Positions 16,755 to 24,264 of a DNA stretch of 64,000 nucleotides are shown piece after piece. This stretch comes from Thermodesulfovibrionia bacterium. Its GTDB lineage: Bacteria; Nitrospirota; Thermodesulfovibrionia; UBA6902. The notes below the pieces were generated by a model. That model worked only from the letters and a program-made list of their open reading frames with translations, did not search any database and was not told the DNA's origin. How positions within the stretch are numbered: the first letter of the stretch is position 1; each line of letters begins with the position of its first letter. Both the position numbers and the translations under genes were made by a program. Location of the stretch: NCBI GenBank assembly GCA_947259645.1, contig CAMYND010000005.1, positions 1 to 64,000 of the forward strand, written 5' to 3'.

Positions 16755-18379
16755 AGCGGCTTATATTTAAAAAAATCACCCTCCAGAAAAAATTTATTAT
16801 CTTCACATTTACGGCAGTGATAGTTATCATGGTTATTATCGGGGCACTGGTCATCAGAAGGGAGAGGGCCATAATGTATAAAAACATTGAGAGGCAGGGA
16901 AGGATTCTGGGGGAAACACTTGCTATTCCGGTACTGAATGATCTCGTTTATGAGAAGCTCGGTCTTGTTGAAGAAGGCGGGTTAATCGATAACTATGTTA
17001 CAGAGATAATCAAGAGGCCGGACATTGATATGATTTATTTAGCTGTTCTTGACGGGAATGGAAAGGTGGTTTCACATAATGATTTCAGTGAATATGGCAA
17101 GATTTATAGTGACCCTGTTACCCTCAGGTCCCTTTATTCGGATTCCACGTCTGTACAGAAATTTTATAGCAGTGAAACCGGGTATGAAGCACTTGATGTT
17201 GCAACCCCATTATCTATTGGAAAGAAGAGATGGGGGACCCTCAAGTTTGCCCTGTCGCTGGAAAGTCTGGACCGTGAGATAGAGTCAGTTATTTTTCATG
17301 GAGTGATTATGACTCTTCTGTTTCTTGCCGTTGGCCTTGGCCTGATTATTCTTTTGAGCCAGCGCTTTATCAGACCGATAACTGAGCTGGCGAGGACAAT
17401 GGAAAAGGCCGGAGGTGAGAGTCTCGATGTCCAGGTTGCTATAACAGGGGAAGATGAAATTGCCCTGCTTGGACAGAGTTTCAACAGTATGATTGAGAGG
17501 ATAAAAAAGTCGAACATGAAATTAACGCAGACGCACAATGAACTGATTCAGTTTGTCGGGGCCATAGAAAAAACCGGGGCAGATGTCCTTGATAATAAAG
17601 TTGAGATAGATGGCTGTGATGAAATAAGTCTTTTGTGCCATAGTTTCAACGAGATGATTGACCGGATACGGGTATCAAACCTTGAGCTCCACAAGACCCA
17701 TGAAAAGCTCCTTCATTCCCAGAAACTTGCCTCTCTCGGCACCCTTGCAGCAGGGGTTGCCCATGAGATCAACAATCCCCTCGGGGGGATGTTTAACTGT
17801 GTTGAGATGCTTGAACAGAAAGGGGGAGATCCGGAATTCAGAAAGCGTTATCTTGAACTGATTAAAGACGGGCTAAGCAGGGTAGAAAGTACGGTAGGTA
17901 ATTTGTTGTGGATGTCAAGAAAAAAGGAAAGCACCCCGAAATCAGTAGAAATAAACGAATTGATAAAGAATACATATTCCCTCAATGAATATCTGATTCA
18001 TAAGAGCAATGTTGTCTATAAAGAGAGCATAGAAGATCATGTGTCTGTTGTCATAGACCCCCATGACTTGCAGAAGGTTATAATAAACTTGATGATCAAT
18101 GCGGTGCAGTCGATGAAGAATGGGGGAGTACTGAGTGTAAACGCTTTCAGAAAGAATGGAAAGGTAATTCTTGAGGTTTCTGATACCGGGGAAGGGATTG
18201 ATGAAGCGAGCCTGGGTGACATATTTAATCCTTTTTATACTACAAAGCAGCCCGGGGAAGGGACCGGCCTTGGACTGTGGGTGACCCATGAAATATTGGA
18301 AAACTATAATGCTGAAATATCTGTAAAAAGCAAAAAAGGTGAAGGCTCAAAATTTTCAATAGTTTTTAACGGCGGATAA
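16751..18379 (+). CDS. Membrane sensor histidine kinase with two HAMP-like segments
   Basis: 542 aa. TM1 about residues 15-35; a periplasmic domain to about 183; TM2 about 184-203; a HAMP segment to about 252, then a second HAMP-like repeat to about 310 (both contain DEIxLLxxSFNxMIxRI); HisKA His338 in AAGVAHEINNPLGG; ATPase motifs NLMINAVQSMKNGG, DTGEGI and GTGLGLWV. It overlaps the PhnD-type gene by four bases and precedes the regulator by four, making a tight three-gene operon. The periplasmic domain probably contacts the PhnD-type protein. Confidence 0.9.
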   Translation: MKRLIFKKITLQKKFIIFTFTAVIVIMVIIGALVIRRERAIMYKNIERQGRILGETLAIPVLNDLVYEKLGLVEEGGLIDNYVTEIIKRPDIDMIYLAVLDGNGKVVSHNDFSEYGKIYSDPVTLRSLYSDSTSVQKFYSSETGYEALDVATPLSIGKKRWGTLKFALSLESLDREIESVIFHGVIMTLLFLAVGLGLIILLSQRFIRPITELARTMEKAGGESLDVQVAITGEDEIALLGQSFNSMIERIKKSNMKLTQTHNELIQFVGAIEKTGADVLDNKVEIDGCDEISLLCHSFNEMIDRIRVSNLELHKTHEKLLHSQKLASLGTLAAGVAHEINNPLGGMFNCVEMLEQKGGDPEFRKRYLELIKDGLSRVESTVGNLLWMSRKKESTPKSVEINELIKNTYSLNEYLIHKSNVVYKESIEDHVSVVIDPHDLQKVIINLMINAVQSMKNGGVLSVNAFRKNGKVILEVSDTGEGIDEASLGDIFNPFYTTKQPGEGTGLGLWVTHEILENYNAEISVKSKKGEGSKFSIVFNGG

Positions 18380-18383
18380 AGAG

Positions 18384-19730
18384 ATGAAGCAGAAAATACT
18401 GGTTATAGAAGATGAAATGATCATGAGAGTTACCCTTGAGGATTATCTCAATGCAAAGGGGTATGATACTCACGTGTATGAAAATGGAACAGCCGGTGTC
18501 AATGCATTTCAGGAGGCTGAGTTCTCCCTGGTTGTGACGGATGTCCGGTTGCCTGATATGGATGGTCTGGAAGTTCTTAAGTTGATAAAAGAAAAAAGCA
18601 CAGAGACTCCTGTGCTGATAATGACGGCTTTTGGCACGATAAAGGATGCGGTTGACGCCATTAAGATCGGTGCTTTTGATTATATAACCAAACCATTTTC
18701 CCTGGAAGAGTTCGATCTTATCGTGAAACGTGGACTGGAGGCCAAAAAGCTCAGGGATGGAACTGCTGTGCCCGGGAGGAAGCTTCCTGAATGCTACAAT
18801 TTTCCCAATATAATAGGCAAAAGTTCCATAATGGGAAAAGTCTATGAACTGATAGAAAAAGTATCGCAGGCAAACTCCACTATTCTGATCCTTGGGGAAA
18901 ATGGTACAGGCAAGGAACTGGTTGCGTCGAACGTACATTATCACAGTCAGCGTAAAGACAGGCCGTTTATTATTGTTAACTGTGCGGCCTTGCCTGAGAA
19001 TCTTGTCGAGAGCGAACTCTTTGGACATGAGAAAGGGGCGTTCACCGGCGCTCTCCAGAGAAAGCCGGGAAGATTTGAGCGTGCTCACAAGGGCACCATA
19101 TTTCTTGATGAGATAGGTGATCTGCCAGCCTCTGCTCAGATGAAACTCCTCAGGGTTTTGCAGGATGGGACCTTTGAAAGGCTTGGAGGCACTGAGACAG
19201 TAAAAGTGGATGTGAGGGTTATTGCGGCAACAAACAAGGATTTGCATGAGGAAGTGAAAAACAGCAGGTTCAGAGAAGACCTGTATTACAGGCTGAACGT
19301 TATTCCGATTATGATGCCTCCCCTCAGGGACCGCAGAGAAGACATCCCTCTCCTGATAGACCACTTTCTCGAGTGCTATAACACCAACTCCGCTAAGAAT
19401 AGAGAAATAAGCGCTGATGCTGTCTATGCGCTTATGGAGTATGACTTTCCCGGTAATGTCCGGGAACTGGAAAATATCGTGGAAAGGTGTGTAACGCTTA
19501 CAACGGATGATACCATTACAAAAAATGCCCTTCCTTTGCATATAGCGAAAAATCAGGAGGAATCATCTCCTGTGGTTACTCTTTCTGAAGTGGCATCTGA
19601 AGCAGAGAAAGAACATATCGTGAAAATATTACGTTCAACACGAGGGAACAAGACAAAGGCAGCGGAAATTTTGGGCATCAGCAGAAAGACATTATGGGAG
19701 AAGGTGAAAGCCTACCATATAGAAAAGTGA
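18384..19730 (+). CDS. NtrC-family response regulator, probable activator of the local sigma-54 regulon
   Basis: 448 aa: receiver (Asp53 in VTDVRLPDMDG), AAA+ ATPase (GENGTGKE, GAFTGA, GTIFLDEIG, FPGNVREL) and a Fis-type HTH (NKTKAAEILGISRKTLWEKVK). It is the third gene of the PhnD-kinase-regulator operon. Eight GTTAC-N6-GTAAC-type dyads lie on both sides of it (13.9-23.2 kb), in front of sigma-54 promoters, and a small protein with nearly the same HTH is encoded at 22628. These facts make it the best candidate to bind the dyads; this is inference, since the regulator at 11957 is also nearby. Confidence 0.92.
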   Translation: MKQKILVIEDEMIMRVTLEDYLNAKGYDTHVYENGTAGVNAFQEAEFSLVVTDVRLPDMDGLEVLKLIKEKSTETPVLIMTAFGTIKDAVDAIKIGAFDYITKPFSLEEFDLIVKRGLEAKKLRDGTAVPGRKLPECYNFPNIIGKSSIMGKVYELIEKVSQANSTILILGENGTGKELVASNVHYHSQRKDRPFIIVNCAALPENLVESELFGHEKGAFTGALQRKPGRFERAHKGTIFLDEIGDLPASAQMKLLRVLQDGTFERLGGTETVKVDVRVIAATNKDLHEEVKNSRFREDLYYRLNVIPIMMPPLRDRREDIPLLIDHFLECYNTNSAKNREISADAVYALMEYDFPGNVRELENIVERCVTLTTDDTITKNALPLHIAKNQEESSPVVTLSEVASEAEKEHIVKILRSTRGNKTKAAEILGISRKTLWEKVKAYHIEK

Positions 19731-19826
19731 ACTGTTTTCAAATCTTGAATGAGAGCGTGTTCTCCCGTTGGAGGAAAGAGAACATACAGACAAAAATTGT
19801 TATATTGATCGGAGGAAATAGACGTT

Positions 19827-20576
19827 ATGAAAATAATCAAACAAACTGCCGATCTTTGGGAGGGTGCTTTTCCCGGCCGGGTCATTTTCGTTATTTTCTG
19901 CATATTGATTTTCAGACCCTCATATGGAGATGCATGCGGCTGGTGGGGTGATGGCGAGGCTTCTGATGACTATGATGTGATCTGGGTGGAGGCTGGAGGG
20001 ACGCCCCCTGATGATGAAAGTTTAATTACTGATCCCAGGATTCAGACAAAAATGGGTAATCGCTATGCCACAGGAAAAGAAGGTGCCGTGAACTATGAGA
20101 AAGCTGCATATTGGTATAGAAAGGCAGCTGAACAGGGGTTTGCCGGGGCACAAAACAACCTGGCCGCCCTGTATGAACAGGGGCTTGGTTTTCAAAAAGA
20201 TGACGCTGAAGCTGCCCAATGGTATCGCAGGGCCGCAGAGTGGAATGACGCGAAGGCGCAACACAGTCTTGGAGTCATGTATCGGGACGGCCGGGGCATC
20301 CCCCGTGATCTCGGGGAGGCGGTCAAGTTGATCAGAAAATCCGCTGAACAGGGCCATCACGGGGCATTCAGAGATATGGGAAATCTGTACTGGAACGGAA
20401 CGGGAGTTTCACAAAATAACGTTCTTGCCTGTATGTGGTGGAAGCTGAGTGCAATGCACGGGGACAAAGAGAGCAGCAGGCTGCTCAGCATGGCAGCGGA
20501 GAAGATGGAGCCAGGCCGCATGAAAGAAGCCGAAAGATTGGCCCGGGAAAAGATGCAGAATCAATTCAAAAATTAA
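19827..20576 (+). CDS. Sel1-repeat (TPR-like) exported protein
   Basis: 249 aa. A hydrophobic segment (about residues 18-33) acts as a signal peptide or anchor. Sel1-type repeats follow from about residue 78: AAYWYRKAAEQGFAGAQNNLAALYEQG, AAQWYRRAAEWNDAKAQHSLGVMYRDG, AVKLIRKSAEQGHHGAFRDMGNLYWNG, then a degenerate fourth. Such proteins are scaffolds in signalling or envelope assembly. The start has GGAGG eleven bases upstream. The gene follows the regulator by 96 bases and may be read from the same transcript. Confidence 0.85.
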   Translation: MKIIKQTADLWEGAFPGRVIFVIFCILIFRPSYGDACGWWGDGEASDDYDVIWVEAGGTPPDDESLITDPRIQTKMGNRYATGKEGAVNYEKAAYWYRKAAEQGFAGAQNNLAALYEQGLGFQKDDAEAAQWYRRAAEWNDAKAQHSLGVMYRDGRGIPRDLGEAVKLIRKSAEQGHHGAFRDMGNLYWNGTGVSQNNVLACMWWKLSAMHGDKESSRLLSMAAEKMEPGRMKEAERLAREKMQNQFKN

Positions 20577-20635
20577 TCAAAAGGTTATCTTCAGGAATGC
20601 TTGTATAGCTGCAGAGAACAATCAGCTGAAGCAGT

Positions 20636-20651
20636 GTTACATAAACTTAAC
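20636..20651. promoter_or_regulatory. Activator-type dyad, one mismatch (GTTAC-N6-TTAAC)
   Basis: It lies 102 bp upstream of the perfect dyad at 20738, the same pair spacing seen at 23061/23162 (101) and 22317/22420 (103). Confidence 0.55.
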
Positions 20652-20737
20652 AGGGCAGGAAGCACAAATCCTTATAAGGCACTGTTAATCAGGGGAAAAT
20701 TCTCATTTACTCTGATGTATAGTAAAAAATCGATCAT

Positions 20738-20753
20738 GTTACTATTTTGTAAC
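20738..20753. promoter_or_regulatory. Activator-type dyad GTTAC-N6-GTAAC
   Basis: Perfect dyad with TATTTT in the middle, 214 bp upstream of the -24 element at 20968. Confidence 0.7.
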
Positions 20754-20965
20754 TCTTCCCTATTGCTGGATAAAGAAAGAATGTCCCAAGTCAAAATCAT
20801 ACTCCGAATCCACGAGTAATTTTCAGGAAAAAGCCTACTGCAAGTCATTAGTGCATACGTCAACTGTTGCTAACGTGTAACTGTTATTGGCAAAAAGACA
20901 TCTGCATGAGTAAATATTTATATAATTCCGCTGAACTGAATGCCCTGAATTTCTTTCCTGTAGCA

Positions 20966-20983
20966 GTGGCATTTAACTTGCTT
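20966..20983 (+). promoter_or_regulatory. Sigma-54 promoter of the 21152 gene
   Basis: GTGGCATTTAACTTGCTT, with GG (20968-20969) and GC (20980-20981) ten bases apart. It is nearly the textbook TGGCA-N6-TTGC sequence. Predicted transcript start is near 20993. Confidence 0.75.
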
Positions 20984-21151
20984 AATATCTTGTGGCGAGT
21001 GATGCAGAGGATACACGGGAAGGTCAATACGATCATGTGCAGAATGGTCAAAGATGTATCCCGATAAACACAGGAGAGGTAGCATGGTTCCAAGATCGCG
21101 AATCTGCGGTGAGAGTTACCTTTATTCTCATAAAATTTTAAGGGAGGGGAA

Positions 21152-21364
21152 ATGATACAAGACATTCAAATAGGAAATGAATCTGTATCAAAGGCAAAGG
21201 TAACTGAAGGAATTAATGAGATGCTGGGTTGCCTCTTAAATAAAGAGCAGGCAAATTGCAGAAAATGTAAAAGCTGCAACAAAGTTGATTCCTGTTGTTT
21301 TTTGATGGAAGCAGTATTTGTCTATCAATATAATGAGAACTTTAAAAAAAAAACGTCCACGTGA
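21152..21364 (+). CDS. Small cysteine-rich protein, 70 aa
   Basis: The ATG follows a strong GGGAGGGG ribosome site. The product has a cluster of cysteines in the centre (CRKCKSCNKVDSCC, about residues 36-49, plus one near residue 27) that could bind a metal or Fe-S centre, and a lysine-rich tail. It has no signal peptide. Upstream lie a sigma-54 promoter and two activator dyads, so it is expressed with the respiratory regulon. I do not recognise the family. Confidence 0.65.
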   Translation: MIQDIQIGNESVSKAKVTEGINEMLGCLLNKEQANCRKCKSCNKVDSCCFLMEAVFVYQYNENFKKKTST

Positions 21365-21460
21365 TCGATCATGCCCGTGTCATTGTATAATTTAACCGGG
21401 CAGATCGAACCCCATGTAGCTCTAATGAATGAGTGGAAAGAGAAGAGAAAAGGTCTTCGT

Positions 21461-22096
21461 TTATTGCACTGAATTGTAAGAGTACGCTACTCTCATTTCT
21501 GCGCAGTCCGGATCTACATTGTCATAAAGCCCATCCCCGTCATTGTCAAGACCGTCCCGGCAGGAATCAGTGAGGTTAATGTTTGCCTTCGGATCCAGGT
21601 AATATGGTGGATTCACATTCTCAGGCAGCGGCTCCCTGTCTGCGTGGCAAAATATACACCTGGGCACTCCCTTTAATGCATGTACCCTGCGAAGCCCCCA
21701 GCCGCTGGCCTTGGGCTTCCCGGCTATAAGAAAATCACCATAATCTCTCTCAATAGCCGCACCATAATTTCTGCCGTGACAACCAGTGCAGCCATAGCCG
21801 TTATTGTTGTCATACGCGCTCCACGACATCAGGGCGTTATCTTCATCCGAATCCATATGGCACAAATAGCAATCCGTTACCATAGGGCTTTTTCCGCCAG
21901 TGTGTAACACATGGCTTGCATCATTGTTGCCGGAGAAACCGGGATGGCAGTTAATCGACGAACAGTGTCCGCTCGTATTCTCATCGGGATTATTGTGAGT
22001 CTGAAAGGCTTCGACAGAGTATGCACCGAGGATTAGAGCAATGAACACGGTAATGCCGCACATAATGGCACATACATGAACAGTTATTTTCATCAT
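21461..22096 (-). CDS. Secreted tetrahaem cytochrome c with calcium-binding-like tail
   Basis: 211 aa with an N-terminal signal segment. Four haem motifs: CSSINCH (CX4CH), CYLCH, CTGCH and CIFCH. The C-terminus carries DGLDNDGDGLYDNVDPDC, an aspartate-rich loop like thrombospondin type 3 or dockerin-type calcium sites. I start it at the ATG at 22096 (preceded by a GAGA element); a frame opening at 22123 would begin inside the sigma-54 promoter at 22118-22135. It is a probable extracellular or periplasmic electron carrier made under control of the same sigma-54 system. Confidence 0.82.
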   Translation of the reverse strand: MMKITVHVCAIMCGITVFIALILGAYSVEAFQTHNNPDENTSGHCSSINCHPGFSGNNDASHVLHTGGKSPMVTDCYLCHMDSDEDNALMSWSAYDNNNGYGCTGCHGRNYGAAIERDYGDFLIAGKPKASGWGLRRVHALKGVPRCIFCHADREPLPENVNPPYYLDPKANINLTDSCRDGLDNDGDGLYDNVDPDCAEMRVAYSYNSVQ

Positions 22097-22117
22097 GATT
22101 CTCATCGTATATGAATA

Positions 22118-22135
22118 CAGCAAGATTGATACCCG
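22118..22135 (-). promoter_or_regulatory. Sigma-54 promoter of the tetrahaem cytochrome
   Basis: On the minus strand GGGTATCAATCTTGCTG, with GG (22133-22132) and GC (22121-22120) ten bases apart. The predicted start near 22108 lies 12 bases before the chosen ATG. Confidence 0.65.
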
Positions 22136-22316
22136 CAGATAATGGCAACAAATATATAATTAAATTAAATAGATAGGAAGTTGTTACACCGGTCGCCTGA
22201 GTATTATCCCTAGGTTGTGTGTTATTTAACTCAGGGATTTTCCTGGTGCTCCGATAGTTGTCTTCACGCAGGTATGGACAAGAAGACCGGATGAATAAAT
22301 GAGCCAAAATCAAGGT

Positions 22317-22332
22317 GTTTCGTTTCTGTAAC
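22317..22332. promoter_or_regulatory. Activator-type dyad, one mismatch (GTTTC-N6-GTAAC)
   Basis: Located 184 bp upstream of the -24 element of the tetrahaem promoter and 103 bp from the site at 22420. Confidence 0.5.
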
Positions 22333-22419
22333 ACTATTCCGGTATTTAGCTCTCAGCAACAGGTTGAATTCATGATGAATTTTATAGATATCTGTGTCGT
22401 TGAGGATAAGCATACAACT

Positions 22420-22435
22420 GTTACCGTTTCGTACC
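22420..22435. promoter_or_regulatory. Activator-type dyad, one mismatch (GTTAC-N6-GTACC)
   Basis: The distal member of the pair upstream of the tetrahaem cytochrome promoter. It could also serve the divergent HTH gene at 22628. Confidence 0.5.
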
Positions 22436-22627
22436 AGTTTATTACATAAGATCATGTACCATAATCGACCGCTGTCTTATAACATTCTGCTTTTTAAGTC
22501 TATTTATTTTGATTCAAAGATGGGCATTCATATTGCTTGATTATTATGAAGTGTACGTAAGATTTTTATAGCTTGAACATTAAGATTATTGTATCTGTTG
22601 ACGTTTCAATAGGGACAGCAGGCATAA

Positions 22628-22828
22628 ATGAGAAATCACAAAGATCCTCCTCACATTTTACCTCTTTCTGAGATAACAGCAGAAGCAGAGAAGGCACATA
22701 TAATGAAAATTTTGAAATCAACACAGGGTAACAGGACCAGGGCTGCGGAAATTCTTGCTATCAGCAGAAAGACTTTGTGGGAGAAATTAAAAGCCCTTGG
22801 TATTGATTTCAATGAAATCGAACGGTAA
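22628..22828 (+). CDS. Stand-alone Fis-type HTH protein matching the C-terminus of the NtrC-type regulator at 18384
   Basis: 66 aa. The stretch LPLSEITAEAEKAHIMKILK followed by NRTRAAEILAISRKTLWEKLK aligns with the last ~55 residues of the regulator at 18384 (NKTKAAEILGISRKTLWEKVK), including the whole recognition helix SRKTLWEK. Receiver and AAA+ domains are absent, and nothing upstream in this frame looks like their remains. It may be a small DNA-binding protein that occupies or modulates the same sites, or a leftover from a duplicated regulator. An AGG element precedes the ATG by about six bases. Confidence 0.65.
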   Translation: MRNHKDPPHILPLSEITAEAEKAHIMKILKSTQGNRTRAAEILAISRKTLWEKLKALGIDFNEIER

Positions 22829-23060
22829 CGGAGGGCCATAATTCGAATCCTTTTCCGGTATTAATTTCAGGTAAGGTCCCAGAAAATGCCACGAGCAAAT
22901 ATCAACCCTCACCGCTTCTTTCATACAATATTTTCGTCAGAGAATTTGCCAACATTTGCCTGCTTTTGAATCATTGTTATCAAGACCCTATTCTCATCTG
23001 AAGCCTCATTCAATAATAAACTTGACAAGCCTCTTGATTATGATAATATCAAAACATCAT

Positions 23061-23076
23061 GTTACCTAAACGTAAC
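23061..23076. promoter_or_regulatory. Activator-type dyad GTTAC-N6-GTAAC (distal)
   Basis: Perfect dyad, extended as TGTTAC/GTAACA. It lies 101 bp upstream of the proximal dyad and 188 bp upstream of the -24 element. Confidence 0.75.
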
Positions 23077-23161
23077 AGCATTCCTCATTTAATTATTTGC
23101 AACCTGTTAATTCTAAAAAATTATTTTTCTGAGAGGATTATATATGAAAAATTAATGAATC

Positions 23162-23177
23162 GTTACGTAATCGTAAC
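23162..23177. promoter_or_regulatory. Activator-type dyad GTTAC-N6-GTAAC (proximal)
   Basis: Perfect dyad, extended as CGTTAC/GTAACG, 87 bp upstream of the -24 GG of the respiratory operon promoter. Confidence 0.75.
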
Positions 23178-23262
23178 GTATTATCACCAGCAAAAGACAA
23201 GATACCGGATCAGTTTTGTATAAGTCACAACTAACTAAGCATTTTATCGGCACCTGCCGGTC

Positions 23263-23280
23263 TGGGCATTAAACTTGCTC
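23263..23280 (+). promoter_or_regulatory. Sigma-54 promoter of the Mo/multihaem respiratory operon
   Basis: TGGGCATTAAACTTGCTC, with GG (23265-23266) and GC (23277-23278) ten bases apart. Predicted transcript start is near 23290, 60 bases before the first gene. Confidence 0.78.
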
Positions 23281-23349
23281 TCTGTAACATTACAAAACAT
23301 ACCAACACCATTTAATAAGAAACAGTTATACAATTAAAAATTTTGCATT

Positions 23350-24264
23350 ATGCGGAAATTGACGCGAAGAGAAATAGTCAGACTTGCCGGCATTATGGGA
23401 GCCGGAGTGCTCGTGCCGCGAGAGGTGCAGGCCTTTGGCAGCATGATAGATGCAATAGTAGACAAAATGTCAGAGGGCATAAAGGGAACTATTGGCGAAT
23501 ATGTTGAGACACCCCCTCCGACCCCGGGGGCAAAATGGGGAATGGTAATCGATCTGGGATTGTGTATTGGCTGCAGGCGTTGTTCCTATGGCTGTAAGCT
23601 TGAGAACAATGTTTCGGAAACCATCAATCCTCCCTATATTATGGTGTTCCAGACAAAATATGAACCAGGCCAGGTGATGGCTGAATCTGATTTACTCGGG
23701 AAGCATAGGGAGCATGGCACATTGAAGTACACACAGCTCCGGAAAGACAGGATGTACATGCCTATTCAATGCAACCATTGCCTGGACGCTCCCTGTACTA
23801 AAGTTTGCCCTACGAAAGCAACGTACAAGAGCGATGACGGAATCGTGATGATGGATTACAACAAATGTATCGGATGCAGGTATTGCATGGCAGCATGCCC
23901 ATACGGTGCACGCAGGTTCAACTGGTCAAAGCCTGCTGAGATACCTGCTGAAAAAATAAACCGTCTGGTACCGATACGCACTGACGGGGTAGTAGAAAAA
24001 TGTACCTTCTGCGTACACCGTACACGAAGGGGAAAGACCACGAGATGCGTTGAGGTATGCCCGAACAGAGCCAGGACCTTCGGGAACCTGAATGACCCTG
24101 ACAGTGCGGTTTCTAAAATAATCACAACTGAGAGAAATTTTCGCCTCAAAGTGGGGCTGAATACCGGCCCGAACATATTTTATTTAACCGATCCGAAAAA
24201 GAAACCCATGAGCTGGTTTAAGCCAGTTCCCCTTGACATGAACATCAGAGGACTAAAGTCGTGA
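23350..24264 (+). CDS. Tat-exported four-cluster ferredoxin-type subunit (PsrB/NrfC/DsrO-like)
   Basis: 304 aa. An N-terminal twin-arginine signal (LTRREIVRLAG) is followed by four [4Fe-4S] motifs typical of the electron-transfer subunits of complex iron-sulfur molybdoenzymes: CIGCRRCSYGC, CNHCLDAPCTKVC, CIGCRYCMAAC, and CTFC with CVEVC. It is the first gene after the sigma-54 promoter and overlaps the NrfD gene (GTGA), so the two form a membrane electron-exchange module. No clear ribosome site precedes the ATG; the start is set by the Tat motif. Confidence 0.9.
   Translation: MRKLTRREIVRLAGIMGAGVLVPREVQAFGSMIDAIVDKMSEGIKGTIGEYVETPPPTPGAKWGMVIDLGLCIGCRRCSYGCKLENNVSETINPPYIMVFQTKYEPGQVMAESDLLGKHREHGTLKYTQLRKDRMYMPIQCNHCLDAPCTKVCPTKATYKSDDGIVMMDYNKCIGCRYCMAACPYGARRFNWSKPAEIPAEKINRLVPIRTDGVVEKCTFCVHRTRRGKTTRCVEVCPNRARTFGNLNDPDSAVSKIITTERNFRLKVGLNTGPNIFYLTDPKKKPMSWFKPVPLDMNIRGLKS

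Larger units (their letters stand above)
20577..21151. other. Intergenic regulatory region, 575 bp
   Basis: No convincing gene: the short open frames here lack ribosome sites and look random. It holds two activator-type dyads (20636 and 20738) and a sigma-54 promoter (20966) driving the small cysteine-rich gene at 21152, with a predicted leader of about 160 bases. Confidence 0.6.
22097..22627. other. Divergent intergenic regulatory region, 531 bp
   Basis: It lies between the minus-strand tetrahaem gene and the plus-strand stand-alone HTH gene. It holds a minus-strand sigma-54 promoter (22118) and two dyad-like sites (22317 and 22420). Nothing else is seen except A/T-rich DNA next to the HTH gene. 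Confidence 0.6.
22829..23349. other. Regulatory region of the respiratory operon, 521 bp
   Basis: No gene seen. The left part is A/T-rich and featureless to the eye; the right part contains the two perfect dyads (23061 and 23162) and the sigma-54 promoter (23263). Confidence 0.6.

Noticed and set aside
20601..20819. 72-codon open frame covering the activator dyads
   Set aside because: No ribosome site, contains two operator-like dyads, and the composition looks random.
20867..21067. 66-codon open frame on the plus strand
   Set aside because: It spans the sigma-54 promoter at 20966, so it could not be made from that transcript; no ribosome site.
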